The position numbers and the translations under genes were made by a program. The notes beneath the pieces were generated by a model. That model was not told the origin of the DNA, did no database searches, and saw only the letters and a program-made list of their open reading frames with translations. A stretch of DNA of 64,000 bases from Sarcophilus harrisii (taxonomy: Eukaryota > Chordata > Mammalia > Dasyuromorphia > Dasyuridae), in the NCBI RefSeq assembly GCF_902635505.1, contig NC_045426.1:593526818-593590817 (forward strand). Direction: 5' to 3'. Positions within the stretch are counted from its first letter, which is position 1. Every line of letters begins with the position of its first letter. Below are positions 13,858 to 27,339 of the stretch, in pieces.

Positions 13858-14066
13858 GCAATGTTGTCAAATTGAAATAGAATCAGGGACCATGAACTCA
13901 TAAATTAAGTGTACTTGTGAGTTGCATAGTGACTCAGTTTTAAAAGGTAACATTTTCTATGCTTGATTGTATTTTTCTTTATTTTGTTAAATATTTTCCA
14001 ATTACAATTTATTTTGGTTCCTGCTACATCAGGGAGTGTCTCAGGTTCTGAATTTGGCACCTCTTG
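13858..14066 (-). mobile_element. Short hAT-like non-autonomous element
   Basis: It starts with CAATGTTGTCAAATT and ends with AATTTGGCACCTCTTG, which are imperfect inverted ends. The interior (TTTATTTTGTTAAATATTTTCC) matches the copies at 2760-2922 and 57116-57270. No clear 8-bp target duplication remains. Confidence 0.55.
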
Positions 14067-14099
14067 TTTTTGAGCATGACAAAAATTTTAGATTTTTCC

Positions 14100-14275
14100 A
14101 TTAAGCCACCCTATAACCTTGTGATATAGAGATAAATATTTTTGTCCCCAGATTCAAGATGAAGAAACTGAGATAAAGAGATTAAATGATCTGTCCATAG
14201 TCACACATGAGTGGGAATTAAACTATTTGGATTCTAAGTCTATTATTTTAACCACTATATCAATTCACTATTCAA
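14100..14275 (-). mobile_element. MIR-type SINE, reverse orientation
   Basis: The reverse MIR core is visible (GATGAAGAAACTGAGATAAAG, shortened here), followed by TGATCTGTCCATAGTCACAC and a decayed inverted head ending at AACCACTATATCAATTCAC. Confidence 0.75.
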
Positions 14276-16299
14276 GGATGCTACCAGAAGCTCCAGAAGA
14301 AATACACAATTTATAGAGTATATAGTCCTTGATTTTATGTAGTTTACAGGATAGTACACAATGAGAAATTGAATACAGTTTTAAACAATGACAGGATAGT
14401 ACCCAATAAAAATATAATGCAGTTTAAACAATGACAAATGTTATAGAAAGATATTGTTTCCACAAACAGCAAATCAAATTTCCTTGATTAATAACAGATT
14501 GAACTGAAATGTTATATTTTATTAGTTTTTTTCTTTAATTTTGTATGTGACAAGTAAAACAGCTTGACATGTGTCCTACAACCACCAAAGAGAACTCTTA
14601 AAGAGAGAGACAGACAAAAGTTTGAAATATTCTGACACCAGATGTACATGAATTAATTCTATGTTTAAATGTACACAAATTAAATTCTATGTTAACTCAT
14701 GAGTAAAAAGTGAGTATTTCCTCACAAAGATACTTGACTTAATGAAGGTGAAAATATGTATTGTGAAGATGAAAACATCTGACTAATTTGGAGGCCATAC
14801 ACATTTGCCACACTTATGGCTGACAGACATGTACATCTTAAGGAAGACATTGATGTGTGTGTCAGCTATTAAGATGGAACCTTTTTTTTTTTAAAAATCT
14901 ACTACTTATTACCAATAAATTTTCAAGTTAATTTCAATTAAAAAATTGTGTGTGTGGGTTTTAGATGTTATTTAGTATTGGAAAGCCTGTGAAGGCACCA
15001 CAGTTTTCTTACCCTTTTTTCAACTTCAGTGGTAATCTATCAATATCAAAAAGAAATTGGCTACATTTTATTTTTCATTAAGATATGAAACCTTAAGCTA
15101 TAGAAAAGAAATAAACAAATGACTCTGGAGACCAGAGGAGGAGGACACTCTTCAACTCTATGTGTGGTTTTTGATCTGGATAGAGATGCGTGATTTACTG
15201 GAGTTGTATAGAATAAAGAAATATTTCCTTTTGAAGCTCTGGCCAGGTCTCTTGTTGATTAGCAAAGAAAAAAATCTTTTAATTTCACCAGTTTCTTGAT
15301 TTCCTAACTTGGAATGGAAAAGATTCTTTAATACTCTCTTCTCTATATAAATTGCATGCATACATTAATTAGACAAAGGTCTAACTAAGATCATTGTCAG
15401 CAGTGGGCTTTTGCCAAAGGTAAGGAGGGCACAAAACAGAGAATATTATACATTCTAGTGAATTACCAAGTACAACTACATTCTCTATCTAATGCTATTG
15501 TAAATGTAAATTACTGCTGAAACTGATGTGGCAGGAAACAAAGGAGCCAAGTTTTGTCATGGAATATGAACTCTTAGACTGGAAATTATCATAAAGAAGT
15601 TAATGTAAAATCTGTGACAGGGAGAGAGGAAATTTTAAGAATGTTTTGATATTCATTGAAAATATTGAAATCTCATTTGAAAAGTAGCTCTAAAATTATG
15701 ATATAGAAGGTGATCCAAAGGAATTTTTCAAGAAGGAAATTCTGAAATTACAAATCAAAATGATCCTTATGAGAAGGGAAAGTAGGAACCTACCTAAAGA
15801 GACAATAGGGCTACTTAGGGAACTTGATGACCAACTCAGATAATGAAAAAAAAAAAAAAGGCATATAATGATAATGGAAGGAAAGGCAAATAAATACCCA
15901 ATATCAATAAAGAATTCTAATATTAGTAAAGAATGTAAGAAAACCTTAAGGAGGATGAAATTTCAGAATGAATATAATTTATATGTGGGACAAAAGGAGA
16001 CTCAAAGGACAGGAAACTGTTCAGAAAAGATAGGAAAGGATGGTGGAAAGACAAAATGGTACCTATTCATCATGGTAGACTGCATTCCTTAGGAAATTAT
16101 GAGTTTATGTATTGCCTGTGTGACTGTGGTCAAGTTTTTTATGCCCCAAATAGTTCTGCAAGACTATAAGTTAGAATAAGATGGTGATATATTTTAGTTG
16201 ATCTGCCTTTCACTGCTAGAAAAATATGTCAATTATTGTGAGCATAGAGACATTGACTTACATGAAACGATCTAAGAAAGTCATTGCATTAATAACAAA
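14276..16299. other. Unassigned stretch
   Basis: No gene or repeat recognised. Two near-identical short segments around 14340-14430 (GACAGGATAGTACCCAATA and its neighbour) suggest a local duplication of about 60 bp. Confidence 0.5.
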
Positions 16300-16500
16300 C
16301 AACACTCTACACTGTCACTAGAATAATCCTTTTAAATAGACAATGCTTTGATTATTGTCCCTATTCTATAGTTGAGGAAAACAAGCTTTGAAGAAGTCAT
16401 CGCCTTGTTCATAATCACACAACTAACATGCATCTGAAGAAAGATTCAAACAATTTTTCTGACTCTGCATACAGCATTCTCTATTCACCATACAATGCAA
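16300..16500 (-). mobile_element. MIR-type SINE, reverse orientation
   Basis: Degraded MIR order: TTATTGTCCCTATTCTATAG, TTGAGGAAAACAAGC, then CATAATCACACAACTAACATG. Old and incomplete. Confidence 0.65.
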
Positions 16501-18089
16501 TCTATTCATTGAGAGTATGATTTCTTTGTGCAGTAAAACATAAAAGTGAGGAATGAAGAAAAAGCAAACTTTTTTTTCAAAGTATATCATTTTACTCTTC
16601 AACTTGTCCCTTAGGAAAATCTTAATGCCAAAACTTGGCATGGGGATGATCCTAGGTGTCTTTTTAAAGACCATTAACAGTATGAACCAAACTCTAAATG
16701 GCCTTTTCAATCTAGAAAGAGTTTAAAAATTAAGTCAGCAGTACTGTATATTTGTTGTTTAAGGAGCAGCTAGTTGAATGTCAAGAATCTAATCACCAAA
16801 AGTTTGGCCAAGAGGTGATAATTTTTTTCTTTGCATATCACACCTCATACAGCCATGTATTAAGACATTGGAAGTGCTATGTTGGCTGAGGGACCAATAA
16901 AATTATGGATCAAAGAGGTTTCTTTGCTTCACTCACATCTCGGGGAGGATGGCAACTTTTATAGTGATATATTTTGCTTAAAGGGAAAAGGATTTAAGGT
17001 CTTTTCCCCCTCTGAGGCCAAGTGACCTTGACCTTTTCTTCTGCCCTTTTCCTTTTCATTTGTTCTTTTCCATTCTAAGCTCAGTGTGTAGTATTTCTAA
17101 TGACAGGAGAATAAGACACAGTAATCTAGGAGTTGGAATCCAGGCCAGGTAGTGCAGTAACCCAATGTCTCTGCCCCAGGGAGCTAGTGGCATCTTCTGG
17201 AACCATTTCTGGATTCATTCCAGTGAAAGTTCAAATGAAGACTTCTTTGGCAGTAATACCACTTTTAAATGAGAATGTGGTAGGACCAGTGTTACATGGG
17301 ATTGGAACTACATTTTTAGCTTACACCCCCAGAGTCTGAGATGGTAGAGTGTGTCTATGCCCTAGACTGGTTATATTTATAATTTTTCTTGCTATAACTT
17401 TGAATTTTTAAAAATTGCCTTTATACAAAACTTATCTATCTCAATGTATATGTGTATGTGTACATATGTTTATGTACTATGTTATGTATTATATATATGT
17501 ATATACAATAAATTCATAAATCTAATTACTATTATCTAAAAAATAAAATTAATATTCCAGTTTCTAACATTCAAGGTCTTCTACAATCAATATTCGCTCT
17601 ATCTTCTCTTATTATTCTTATTTATTTCTTTTATTATTCCTCTTGCATTTTGTTTTCATCCTAATCTACTTTCTCTTCCTTTGGCATATCCTGTTCTCAT
17701 CTGTTTTCTGGGTATTTGTTAACATTATTATTCTATTTTTCTAATTTATTTCTTGAGTATGTTATATTTCTCTAGATACAAACAAATATATGTACACATA
17801 TGCTTGCAAATATGTATTGTGTATACATACATTTACACAAAGAGATAGATATAGATAGGTAGATAGATGACAGATTAATCAAAGATTTAGTGTAACAAGG
17901 AGGCAACAGATCTAGAGTAGTAAAGTGATTTGTTTAAAATCTTTTGAAGTTTCAAAATAGGTATTTAAGTCTAAATATTCTCTTATGACAACTGCACTTG
18001 AAAGGACTCAAGTAAGTACTTGAAGAACTGTAAGAGGAAAATAAATACATTCTTCAGAAGCAGACTGCCATTTTATTTTTTAATTAATT
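16501..18089. other. Unassigned stretch with small microsatellites
   Basis: A TATG/TATA-rich patch lies at 17440-17510 and a GATA/TAGA patch at 17840-17875. The 68-residue frame at 17133-17339 resembles no protein I know. Confidence 0.5.
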
Positions 18090-21000
18090 AATTAATTTTT
18101 GATACACATTGTTTATGAACTATGTTGGAAGAGAAAAATCAGCAGAGAAAGGAAAAACCTTGAGAGAGATTAAAAAAACAGAAAAAAGAAGTGAACATAC
18201 CATATGTTGATTTATGTTCAGTCTCCATAGTTTTTTTTCAGACTTTTTCAAACTTTTTCAGAGTTTGTTGGGATTACTTTGGATCACTGAACTACTGAAA
18301 AGAACCAAAACTTGCATAGTTAATCATCACACATTTTTGCTGTTATTGTGTGCAATGTATTCCTAGTTCTCCTTGTTTCAGTAAGCATCACTTCGTGTAA
18401 ATCTTTCCAGACCTTTCTAAAATCAACTTGTTCATCATTTTTTATAGAATAATAATTTTCTATTATCGTCATATACCGCAATTTGTTCAGTCATTCCACA
18501 ACTGATGGGCATCGACTTCTTTATCAATTCTTTGTTACCAGAAAGAGCTGTTACAGACATTTTTGCACATGTGAGTCCTTTCCCCCTTATATGATTTCTT
18601 TGGGATACAGACCCAGTAATGGTACTGCTTGGGCATAGTTTGAAATTGTTTTGTTCTCCAGAATGGTTGGATCATTTCACAATTCCACCAATACCACATT
18701 ATTATGCCAGTTTTCCTACATCGCCTCTAACATTTATCATAATCTTTTCCTGTTATGTTAGCAAATCTGAGAGGTAAGAGGTGGTACCTCTGAGTTGTTT
18801 TAATTTGAATTTCTCTATTCAATAGTGATTTAGAGCATTTTTCATATAACCATAAATGGTTTTAATTTCAACACCTAATAATTGTCTGTTCATATCCTTG
18901 GATCTTTTATTAATTGGAGAATGACTTTTGTTAATCTGAGCAATTTATATTTTTGTAAATAGTCATCTGTTTTGGTTAGATTGTCGTATTTGTTGAGATA
19001 CAGTTGGACAAATTAGCTCCTTTTTATTGCTTTAATTTCCTTTTCATTGGTGGTAAGTTCACTCTTTTCATTTTTGATGCTGGTTATTTAGTTTTTTTCT
19101 TTCCTTTTTCTGACCAAATTAACCAAAGATTTATCGATTTTGTTAGTTTTTTCATAACACCAACTTATTTTTAGTTATTATTTCAATTTTTTTTTATTAT
19201 ATAGCTTTTAATTTGCAAGATATATGCATGGGTAATTTTTCAGCATTGATAGTTGCAAAACCTTTTGTTCCAACTTTTCCCCTCCTTCCCCCCACCCCTT
19301 CTCCCAGATGGCAGGTTGACCAATACATGTTAAATATGTTAAAGTATAAGTCAAATACAATATATGTATACATGTCCATAAAGTTATTTTGCTGTACAAA
19401 AAGAATTGGACTTTGAAATAGTGTACAATTAGCTTGTGAAGAAAATTAAAAATGCAGGCAGACAAAAATAGAGGGATTGGGAATTCTATGTAGTGGTTCA
19501 TAGTCATCTGCCAGAGTTCTTTCACTGGGTGAAGCTGATTCAATTCATTACTGCTTTATTCAATAGTTTTATTAACTTAAATTTTATTAATCTCTCCTTT
19601 GAGTTTTCATAATTTATAATTTGGTATTTAATTGAAGATTTTTAATTTGTTCTTTTTCAAGCTTTTTTTTTTAGTTGTATGCCCAATTCACTTATCTCTT
19701 TCTCTATTTTATTCATATAGCTATTTTGAGATTTAAAATTTCCCATATGACCTGCTTTAGATTTATTCCATAGATATTGGTATGCTGTCTCATTATTATC
19801 ATTCTCTTGGATGAAATTATGAATTGTTTATGAAATTTGTTATTTGACCCACTCATTGTTTTGAAATTAGATTATTTAATTCCAACTGGTTTTTAGTCTA
19901 TCTTTTCCTGTCCATTTATTGAATATCATTTTTATTGCATTATGGTTGAAAAGGAAGCATTTACTATTTATGCCTTTTTGCATTTGATTGTGAGGTTTTC
20001 ATGCTCTAATACATGGTCAGTTTTTGTGTATGTGCCATACACTGCTGAAAAAAGGTGTATTCCTTTCTGTCCTTGTTCAGTTTTCTGTAGAGGTCTATCA
20101 TATCAAGGGTTTCTAGGATCCTATTAACCTCCTTAGTTTCTTTCTTGTTTATTTTGTGATAGATTTGTCTGATTCTAAGAGGGGAAGGTTGAGGTCCCCT
20201 ATTAGAATAGCTATGCTGTCTATTTGTTCCTGTAACTGCCTTAAAACCTTCTCTAGGAATTTACCTGCTCTATAACTTGGTGCATACACATTTAATATCA
20301 TTACTACTTCATTATTTACTGTACCCTTTATCAAGAAGTACTTTTCTTCCTTATCTCTTTTAATAAGATCTATTTTTTACTTTATCTGAGATCAGATTTG
20401 CTACCCCTGCTTTTTTTTTTTTTAACTTCAGCTGAAGCACAATAAATTCTGTGCCTTTTACCTTTTCTCTGTATATGTCTCTCTGTGCCAAATGTGCTTC
20501 TTATAAACAACATATTGTAGGATTCTGGCTTTTAATTCACTCTGCTAATTGCTTTTGTTTTATGGAAGAGTTCATCAGGTTCACATTCACAATTATGATT
20601 ACCAGCTCTGTATTTCCCTCCATCCTATTTCCTCCTGTTTATACTTCTTGTTCTCCTTTTTCTCTGTGTTCTTAATAGTGTTGTTTTTTTTATCCACCCC
20701 ACCCACTACCTTATCTCCTATCACTCCTTCCCCTTCTCTTAGCAGTTTTTTAAATCCACCCCTCCCATTACCTTATATTTTATCACCCATTCCCTCCTTC
20801 TCCTACTTTTACCCCTAGTGTTTTTGCTCTTCCTCCTATCCTACCTCTCCCTTTTCTTTCCTTTTTCTCCTCTTTAAAGGGTTAGATAAATTTTTATATG
20901 CAACTGAATGATTGTTATTCCCTCTAAAAGCAAACTGATGAGAACAAACTTCAGATAATGCACATTTTTCTTCTTTCTTTTCCTGATTGTAATAAGTCTT

Positions 21001-22260
21001 TTGTGCCTCTTTATGTGACCTAATTGTCTCACTATACCTCACCTTTCCTCTTTTTCCAGTACAGGTGTTTTTCTACCCTTTAGTGACATCACATTCACAA
21101 TCACACACTTGGTCCATGTGATGGCCCCCTGTCTGCCCTAATGACAAATACAATTCTCAAAAGTTATAGATATCATTGTCCCATTTAGGAATGTAAAAAA
21201 GCTTAATCTTTCAATAATATATATTTTCTCCTGTTTATCTTTCTCTTCTTCTCTTGAGTCTTGTGTTTGTAAATTAAATTTTCTGTTTAGTTTTGGGTTT
21301 TCACTAGAAATGATTGCAAGTCTCTTACTTCACTGAAGAACCATCATCTCCTCGAAAAGTAATGCTGAGTTTTGCTGTTTAGTTAATTCTTGGTTTTAAT
21401 CCTTTGTATTCTGGAATATGGTATTACTGGCCCTCTGATCCTTTATTGTAGAATCTGCCAGATCCAACATAATCCTTACTGTTGCTCCTTGATATCTGAA
21501 TTGTTTTGTCTGGCAGATTGTCATATTTTTTCCTTGAGATTGTACTTTTGGAGTTTCACAACAATGTTCCTTGAGGTTTTCCTTATGGAATATCTTTCCA
21601 ATGATAATGCATAGATTCTTTCAATGAGTTTCTAGAGTACTGGTGCATATTTTTCTTAATGATTTCTTGAACAATGCTATCCAGGCTCTTTTTTTGGTCA
21701 TGACCAATAATTTTAAAATTGCCTTTTCTGGATCTGTTTTTCAGTTTGGCTATTTTCCTAATGAAGAAAATATTTTATTTTATTTTTTCACTCTGTTTAG
21801 CTTTTTTTTTTTTTTTTTTTGATTGATTTTTGCTGTCTCACAGAGTAATTAGCTTCCATTTGCTCCATTCTAGTTTTAAATGTGTGATTTTCTTCTGTTA
21901 GCTTTTGTATCTCTTTTCAGGAAACAGCCTCATTTCCCAGAGTTTGCTTTCTGAGCTAAGACTGGAAGCTTCCCTACCGATTTGCTCCTCTACTGATGCA
22001 AGACTGAGGCCCTTAGTTGTTGATTTGCTGTGATTAGACTCTTTCACTGGTTTTCCCAGAGTTTCTGAGCTGAACTAAAATCCCTTTTCATCCCAGTGAG
22101 AATGACCTTTCTTGAAGTTTTTCCATCCTATCTTAAGTTGGAGAGTGGTTTCATTCTGTCAGACTCTGCCCAGAGACTTGATTTCATGTGGTTTTCAAGG
22201 GAAATTGTGAGGGCTTGAGCAGCTTCCTGGCTTTACTTCAGCTCCTTAGGCTGGCATTTT
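18090..22260 (-). mobile_element. L1 LINE with its reverse-transcriptase core missing
   Basis: Read on the minus strand, the right side holds 5'UTR/ORF1 sequence, including the ORF1 RNA-binding signature around 21650-21760 (LKNRSRKGNFKIIG). ORF2 follows, with endonuclease sequence at 20149-20334 containing ILIGDLN. The endonuclease-to-RT linker is at 19560-19700 and 19030-19190. The sequence then jumps, between about 18920 and 19040, straight to the ORF2 C-terminal/3' region (CCAGAATGGTTGGATC at 18659). Against the L1 at 39190-49745, roughly 1.8 kb of ORF2 including the RT catalytic region is absent. The left end is a diverged 3'UTR. A younger L1 fragment is nested at 19190-19555. Confidence 0.8.
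19190..19555 (-). mobile_element. 5'-truncated young L1 3' end nested in an older L1
   Basis: A poly(T) start (the poly(A) on the other strand) is followed by the marsupial L1 3'UTR, including AGATGGCAGGTTGACCAATA. The sequence is close to what I know of the family consensus. It breaks off at CATTACTGCTTTA. The host L1 continues on both sides, with short near-matching direct repeats TATTTCAAT and TTATTCAAT at the edges. It is truncated to about 360 bp. Confidence 0.85.
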
Positions 22261-22854
22261 ACAAAGCGTGACATGCTATTAAAGAAAGGACAATAAGTTA
22301 GAACAATCTTGACAAGTTGGAAAAAAAAATGCCCAAAGTGAATAAATAGAATTAATCTTGATCCATGACAAGACTCCTCAACAGTGTTTATGGGACATCT
22401 GCTTGATTATTCATTCACCTTTTTACCCCACCCAACCCCTACTCTGTTTATTTGGAATTGGAGAGTAAGTAAAAGTATAAATCTAAAACAGTGATTTGAG
22501 GGGATGGTTTTAGGCTTTTCTGAAATGGCATGTACAAAAATTGATATTTTTAACTTCTTAAAGTGGATTTCATCCTTGGACTTTCTTTTAATTTGTTAAT
22601 TATTAGCAATAGTTTATAACTAATCAGTCATAGTGTATTTTTTTTTCCTTACAATACAATAGCACTCAGAAGTTTCTGTTAAATGTTTTCAATTATTGGA
22701 TTTCTGTTTTGAAAAACTAATACTCCATGCTCATGCATTAGATAATGTTGCTTGTAAATATCTATTTTTAGATTTGATTTTATTTAAGAAAAAGAAATTT
22801 CATGGATATATAATTTGGAAACATTGGTCATATAGAAGAGTTTCTCTTTCTCCC
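22261..22854. other. Unassigned stretch
   Basis: No recognisable gene or repeat. The true 5' edge of the preceding L1 may lie a little inside it. Confidence 0.4.
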
Positions 22855-22903
<49 letters not shown>

Positions 22904-23082
22904 TTCTGTCTCTGACTTTCTTTGTCCCTTTGTCTTTCTGTCCCTTTGTCTCTCTATCTTTGTCTCTCTCTGTCTCTGTTAGTCTGTCTCTGTCTCTCTG
23001 TCTCTGTCTCTGTCTCTCTATGTCTGTCTCTCTCTTTTTCTCTGTCTTTCTCTGTCTCTCAGTTTCTGTCTCTCTTTCACAT
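22855..23082. repeat. (TC)n / (TCTG)n low-complexity block
   Basis: A pure TC run grades into irregular TCTG and TCTTTG units. The long serine/leucine-rich (+) and arginine/glutamate-rich (-) frames here, up to 138 residues, are artefacts of the repeat. A short piece (23100-23165, CTAAAACTGAGCTCATTATC) just after it resembles L2-type ORF sequence. Confidence 0.95.
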
Positions 23083-23165
23083 GCATACACACAAATCAAA
23101 GGGGATGTCTAAAACTGAGCTCATTATCTTTTCTTCTATATTTACTCTTGGATTCTCTCTTGGAT

Positions 23166-24439
23166 TCTTCAGTGCTACATTTTGTTCTGTTAAATCAAAT
23201 ATTTTAAAACCAATAAGTAGAGTAGTATTTTGCTTTTTCTATAGCTCTTAAGCAATTATATGACTGTTATAATCTATTCTGCTACTGACAATTATGTGCA
23301 AAAGGATACACTTAATGTAGGCTTTGTCATTCTCACAAAGATTTTATGGAGATAAGAAAGCTGGTATATGAGTCCCTTGTTGCTAATGTCTTCTCAGTTA
23401 TTTTTTCATGTTATTAATAGGATCTTCTGGGACATTTTCCATTCTTTTGAAATATTCTTCTCTTTCAGGTATTTTGAAAATCAGTCTCTGAGTGAATTTA
23501 AATCTATGTTATTTTCAGAAAGAATTTCTGAGTCTTTGTTAAATCTGCTCTTTTATATTCCTTGAGTACCACTATTATTTCCATATGTGGCAATTGTGGA
23601 GCCATAGAGGTCTTAGGGGATAAATATGGTGATGAGAACAGATCACCATTAAAATGCGTGCTGATCTATTCTCTTTTAAATCTTTTGTGTTCATCTCTGA
23701 ATGTTCTCTGTATTATTTCACCTAAGCTGTATCTCATAGTAAGTCTTCTTCAGGATTTTTTTTTTACCCTCAACTCCTTTTCTTTTCTTTCTTTCTTTTT
23801 CTTTTTTTGACTTATTTATTTTCTGAGAAAATGCTTATAATCTTCCATTACCTTACTCTGTAATGATCTGCAAATAATAGAATCTTGGGTTTGAGAAAGA
23901 CCTCACAAGACACCTATTCCAATTTGTTGCTGAGTAAGAATTAACTTTCATCACATCCAATGAGTGGTCATCTGGCTTTTCTCTGAAGATATCTACTAAT
24001 CAGGGATCTTGCATTGTTGCTCATGAATGTCATGTTTCTCTTTCTCTTCTGACAAGGATTTCAAGTATTTGCTAACTGTTTGATTTTGAGCTCTTTTGAC
24101 CTACTCATTGTAATGTTTGTTTTGCATGTTTTAAACTTTTCTAAGAAGGGGTGATTGTCTCTTTATTTTTGTCTTTTTTTTTTTCATTTAAATAGATTGA
24201 GTCAGAATTTCTATAACCACACTCAGTTTTTTCTTCTAATTTGGTATTGATTTTAACTCTACTCTAACTAGCTGATGATTTGATTGCATATAACTGTATC
24301 TCAAAGGATTCCCATATGGGTAACTACTCATTTCCCATTTTACTGATTCTATTACCTCATAGTACCAATCTTTGTCCTTTATACTTGCAGTGAATACAGA
24401 GGCACAAAACAACTTGTGAATAGATAAGTAATTGCAACA
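23166..24439. other. Mostly unassigned; possible ancient repeat at 23870-24060
   Basis: The segment 23870-24060 (GACCTCACAAGACACCTATTCC, GAGTGGTCATCTGGC; shortened) resembles an old mammalian interspersed repeat whose family I cannot name. The remainder shows nothing recognisable. Confidence 0.35.
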
Positions 24440-25330
24440 CACATGCAAAATAAATGTAAGATGGGGAGGAATACAAAAAACTTAAGGAATTGGGAAAATC
24501 CTCTTGTAGGATTTGGTGAGTTGAGCCTTGAAGAAAACTGGGGACTGAAAGAGATTGAGGTAAGAAGAGTGAGCATTCTAAATATGGAGGGAGGACTGTT
24601 CAAAGATATGAGTGAGGAGAGAGAATGTTGTGTATATGTAATGGCAATTATACTAAGTTGACTTGAAAAGCATGTTTCAAGGGAAGTTATTTGTACATAG
24701 TTGTATGTTTATTGCCTCTCCTACTAGACTGTGAGCTCCTAGAGAGCATACTATCTTTTTTTTTTTTTTTCATTTCTTCGCTTAGTAAACTAATGCTTAG
24801 CACAATAAGAAAAGGGAAAAGAACAAGTATTTATATACTGCTTGTTATGTGCCAGAAATATTGTTGTCTCTTTTAATCCTCACAACAACACTGAAAGATA
24901 GGTACTTTATTACTATTTTGCATTTGAGAGCACTAAGGCAAATAAGGTTGTGCCTAGCCCAGGGTCACACAACTATTAAGTTTCTGAAACTGAATTCGAA
25001 ATTCATATCTTTCAGATTCAAGATCTAGCTCTCTATCCTCTGGGTCACATAACTTCCATCTATGCTGATGTTTAATAAATATTTATTGACTGAATTACTA
25101 ATCAGTACAGAAAGATGAGATAGGTTGGAGTCAGATAATGAAGGATTTTAAAGACAAAACAGAAAGTTTTGGAATTTAATACCAATAGGGATCCCCTGAA
25201 ATTTTTTGAGTAGAAGGGTGACATGATCAGACATGTTTTAGGATTATCAACTTGGCAACTGTGTGGAGGATGGATTGAAAGAGGAAGTGTTAGATGCAGG
25301 GAAACCAATTAAGAAACTATTTAAAATAAT
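24440..25330 (-). mobile_element. Ancient L2-type LINE fragment in two pieces
   Basis: The pieces at about 24440-24670 (TTGAGCCTTGAAGAAAACTG) and 25100-25330 (GGGTGACATGATCAGACATG, GTGGAGGATGGATTG) follow the same old repeat as 11320-12060, in the expected order. They are separated by a MIR-type SINE, so the LINE is the older of the two. Confidence 0.5.
24690..25095 (-). mobile_element. MIR-type SINE nested in the L2-type fragment
   Basis: TTATGTGCCAGAAATATTG, ATCCTCACAACAACACTG, ATAGGTACTTTATTACTAT, then CAGGGTCACACAACTATTAAG and the inverted head with CTCTATCCTCTGGG. AATAAATATTTATTGACTGAAT follows at the right edge, so two related SINE pieces may be joined. Confidence 0.75.
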
Positions 25331-25344
25331 ACATAAAAATGTGA

Positions 25345-25550
25345 GGAAGATCTCAGCTAAGACTCACAGATTTATAACTGGAACGGACCTCAGAAACCAT
25401 CATGTCCAATTCCTTTACTTTATAAGTGAGGTAACTGAGGAGAAGAGATTGAATGATTTGTCTATAACAAGTAATAATAAGAGGTGGGATTTGTACCCAA
25501 GTCTCTTTCTGATTCCAGCTTCAGCACTCTATTTTCATTAATATCCTCCA
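25345..25550 (-). mobile_element. MIR-related marsupial SINE
   Basis: GGAACGGACCTCAGAAACCATC leads into the reverse MIR core (AAGTGAGGTAACTGAGGAG) and an inverted head ending at TTCAGCACTCTATTTTC (segments shortened). The small ORF across it is incidental. Confidence 0.65.
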
Positions 25551-25560
25551 TCTTAAAGGT

Positions 25561-27339
25561 TCTATTCCTCCTGGGTCCTTTGAGAAATTCATCATTTTAA
25601 GTGTACATGTTCCTTCCACCAGTATATATAATAATGCTTCATTACTTTTTTCTCTGTTACAATTACCCTAAAAATAATATGTAGTGGTTATAAAATGCAA
25701 TCTACTTGGATATGTATAATCCATTTGTTAAAAATACTAATATTTTATTGATTATTATTTATAAATTGGAATGGGGAGACTTGTGAGTCAGTTAGAATTC
25801 ATGAAGTGACCTGTATTATTTGATGTGCACTAGAACTGACATATCTATTTCTTTCCCTCAACTTAAGATCCAAAAGCAGAGAGTTATGTTGTATAACCTG
25901 TGATTTATTAAACTTTCTGTTCTGCATCATTGTATTACTGTCACTGAAGGTGATATAGGGTGCTTTAGATTTGGTTACTGTGCTACATAAACAAAGAAGA
26001 AAAGCAATGCATACATTTTTCTCTCGTACACTATAGGAAAGAAGGTTACCAGAAAGAAGAAACCAGTTTTTATTATATTAGCTAACATATTTAACTTTGG
26101 GTCAGGGATAAGATAGAAAAGTTGCTCTTGGCCTCATCATTCTATTAAAAAGAGAATGGAATAACTGGCTTCTTTGCACTTCAGTGATTCTTTCAGACTA
26201 CGTTATTTTCCAGAGTCAGACAGATGGATTCCCTGTTACTGTCCCTATCCTTAGTAAATGAATTTTTAAACATAATGAAAGAGAAAAAAACTCAGCCAAT
26301 ATTTATGAGCAATGAAATTTTTAACATAGTCATAGTCAATCCTAAATTGTCCAAGTCATAGAATATGTCAGCGCAGTTGTGATTGAAGCAGAGAGCAGTA
26401 ATAGATTTTCAGAGTAGACTATAAAGAGGAGGTTCTTAATTTGATAAAATTAACAAGGGAAAAATGCTGATCTCTCAGAGGTAGCATCATTCTTCAGGTT
26501 GACATTTACACTTATTTTACTTTTTTCTCTCTTCTCAATAGGGGATACTTCATTGTCTCCTTAAGTATTTGTTTTCTTGTTTCTTTGTCATTGTTCCATG
26601 TACTTCAATCATCTGTTCTTTCTTCTTCACTTTACTTATCCAGAATCATACAATTTTCAAGGTGCAGTTAATTTAAAATATTCAACATACATTTACTAAG
26701 CACCTGTGTTTAAGGCACTGTAATTAAGACTGAAGACACATGTCCAAATTCTACTTGCTCTATGACGTTTTTTCCCAAAACAATCATGGGCACATCACTG
26801 CCTTTCAACTCATATTATATTTAAAATCTCTACCATTGCTTACAAATAATAATATCAGTATGTGATAGCTTTAATATTGTTATTTTAATTTTTATATCTG
26901 TGCCTAAATTCCCTTTAAATTCTTTCAGAATCAGGAACATATTTTAAATCTCTTCTAGGAGCAACCCACTAACTATGCTAGAGGTGAATGAACATAGAAA
27001 ATTTAGCTGCAGTGAATATATCATAAATAATTACTATCATTATAGTAATGTGATAACTACATGATATAAATGTAGTGCAAATGAAAACAGGTTGTTTATT
27101 GTTTTATTTAGTATCATTTTTCTCCATCATATAGCTATTCATGTCACCTCTTTCAAAAATTATCTGATAAAGATATTCACCAATTTAGAAGAATATTCTT
27201 AGTGTAATGGGAGAAAATTCCCTATAAATTCATGTTCCTCATAGTCTGAAATGAAATTTTCTTCATTGTGGTCTGTATCAATAATATTTTTAATCATGAT
27301 ACTCAAATTAGCATTTATCAGCTGCTTTCTGTAACCTTT
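25561..27339. other. Unassigned stretch
   Basis: Only a weak SINE-like piece at 26680-26760 (CATTTACTAAGCACCTGTG) is recognisable. There is no gene-like signal. Confidence 0.45.

Noticed and set aside
17133-17339. 68-residue frame with protein-like composition
   Set aside because: It resembles no family I know, and there are no splice or promoter signals to support an exon.
19208-19543. 111-residue reverse frame
   Set aside because: It is a chance frame through an L1 3'UTR.
22696-23112. 138-residue open frame rich in serine and leucine, with a 99-residue arginine/glutamate-rich frame opposite
   Set aside because: Both are direct translations of the CT-rich low-complexity block and have no protein-like signal.
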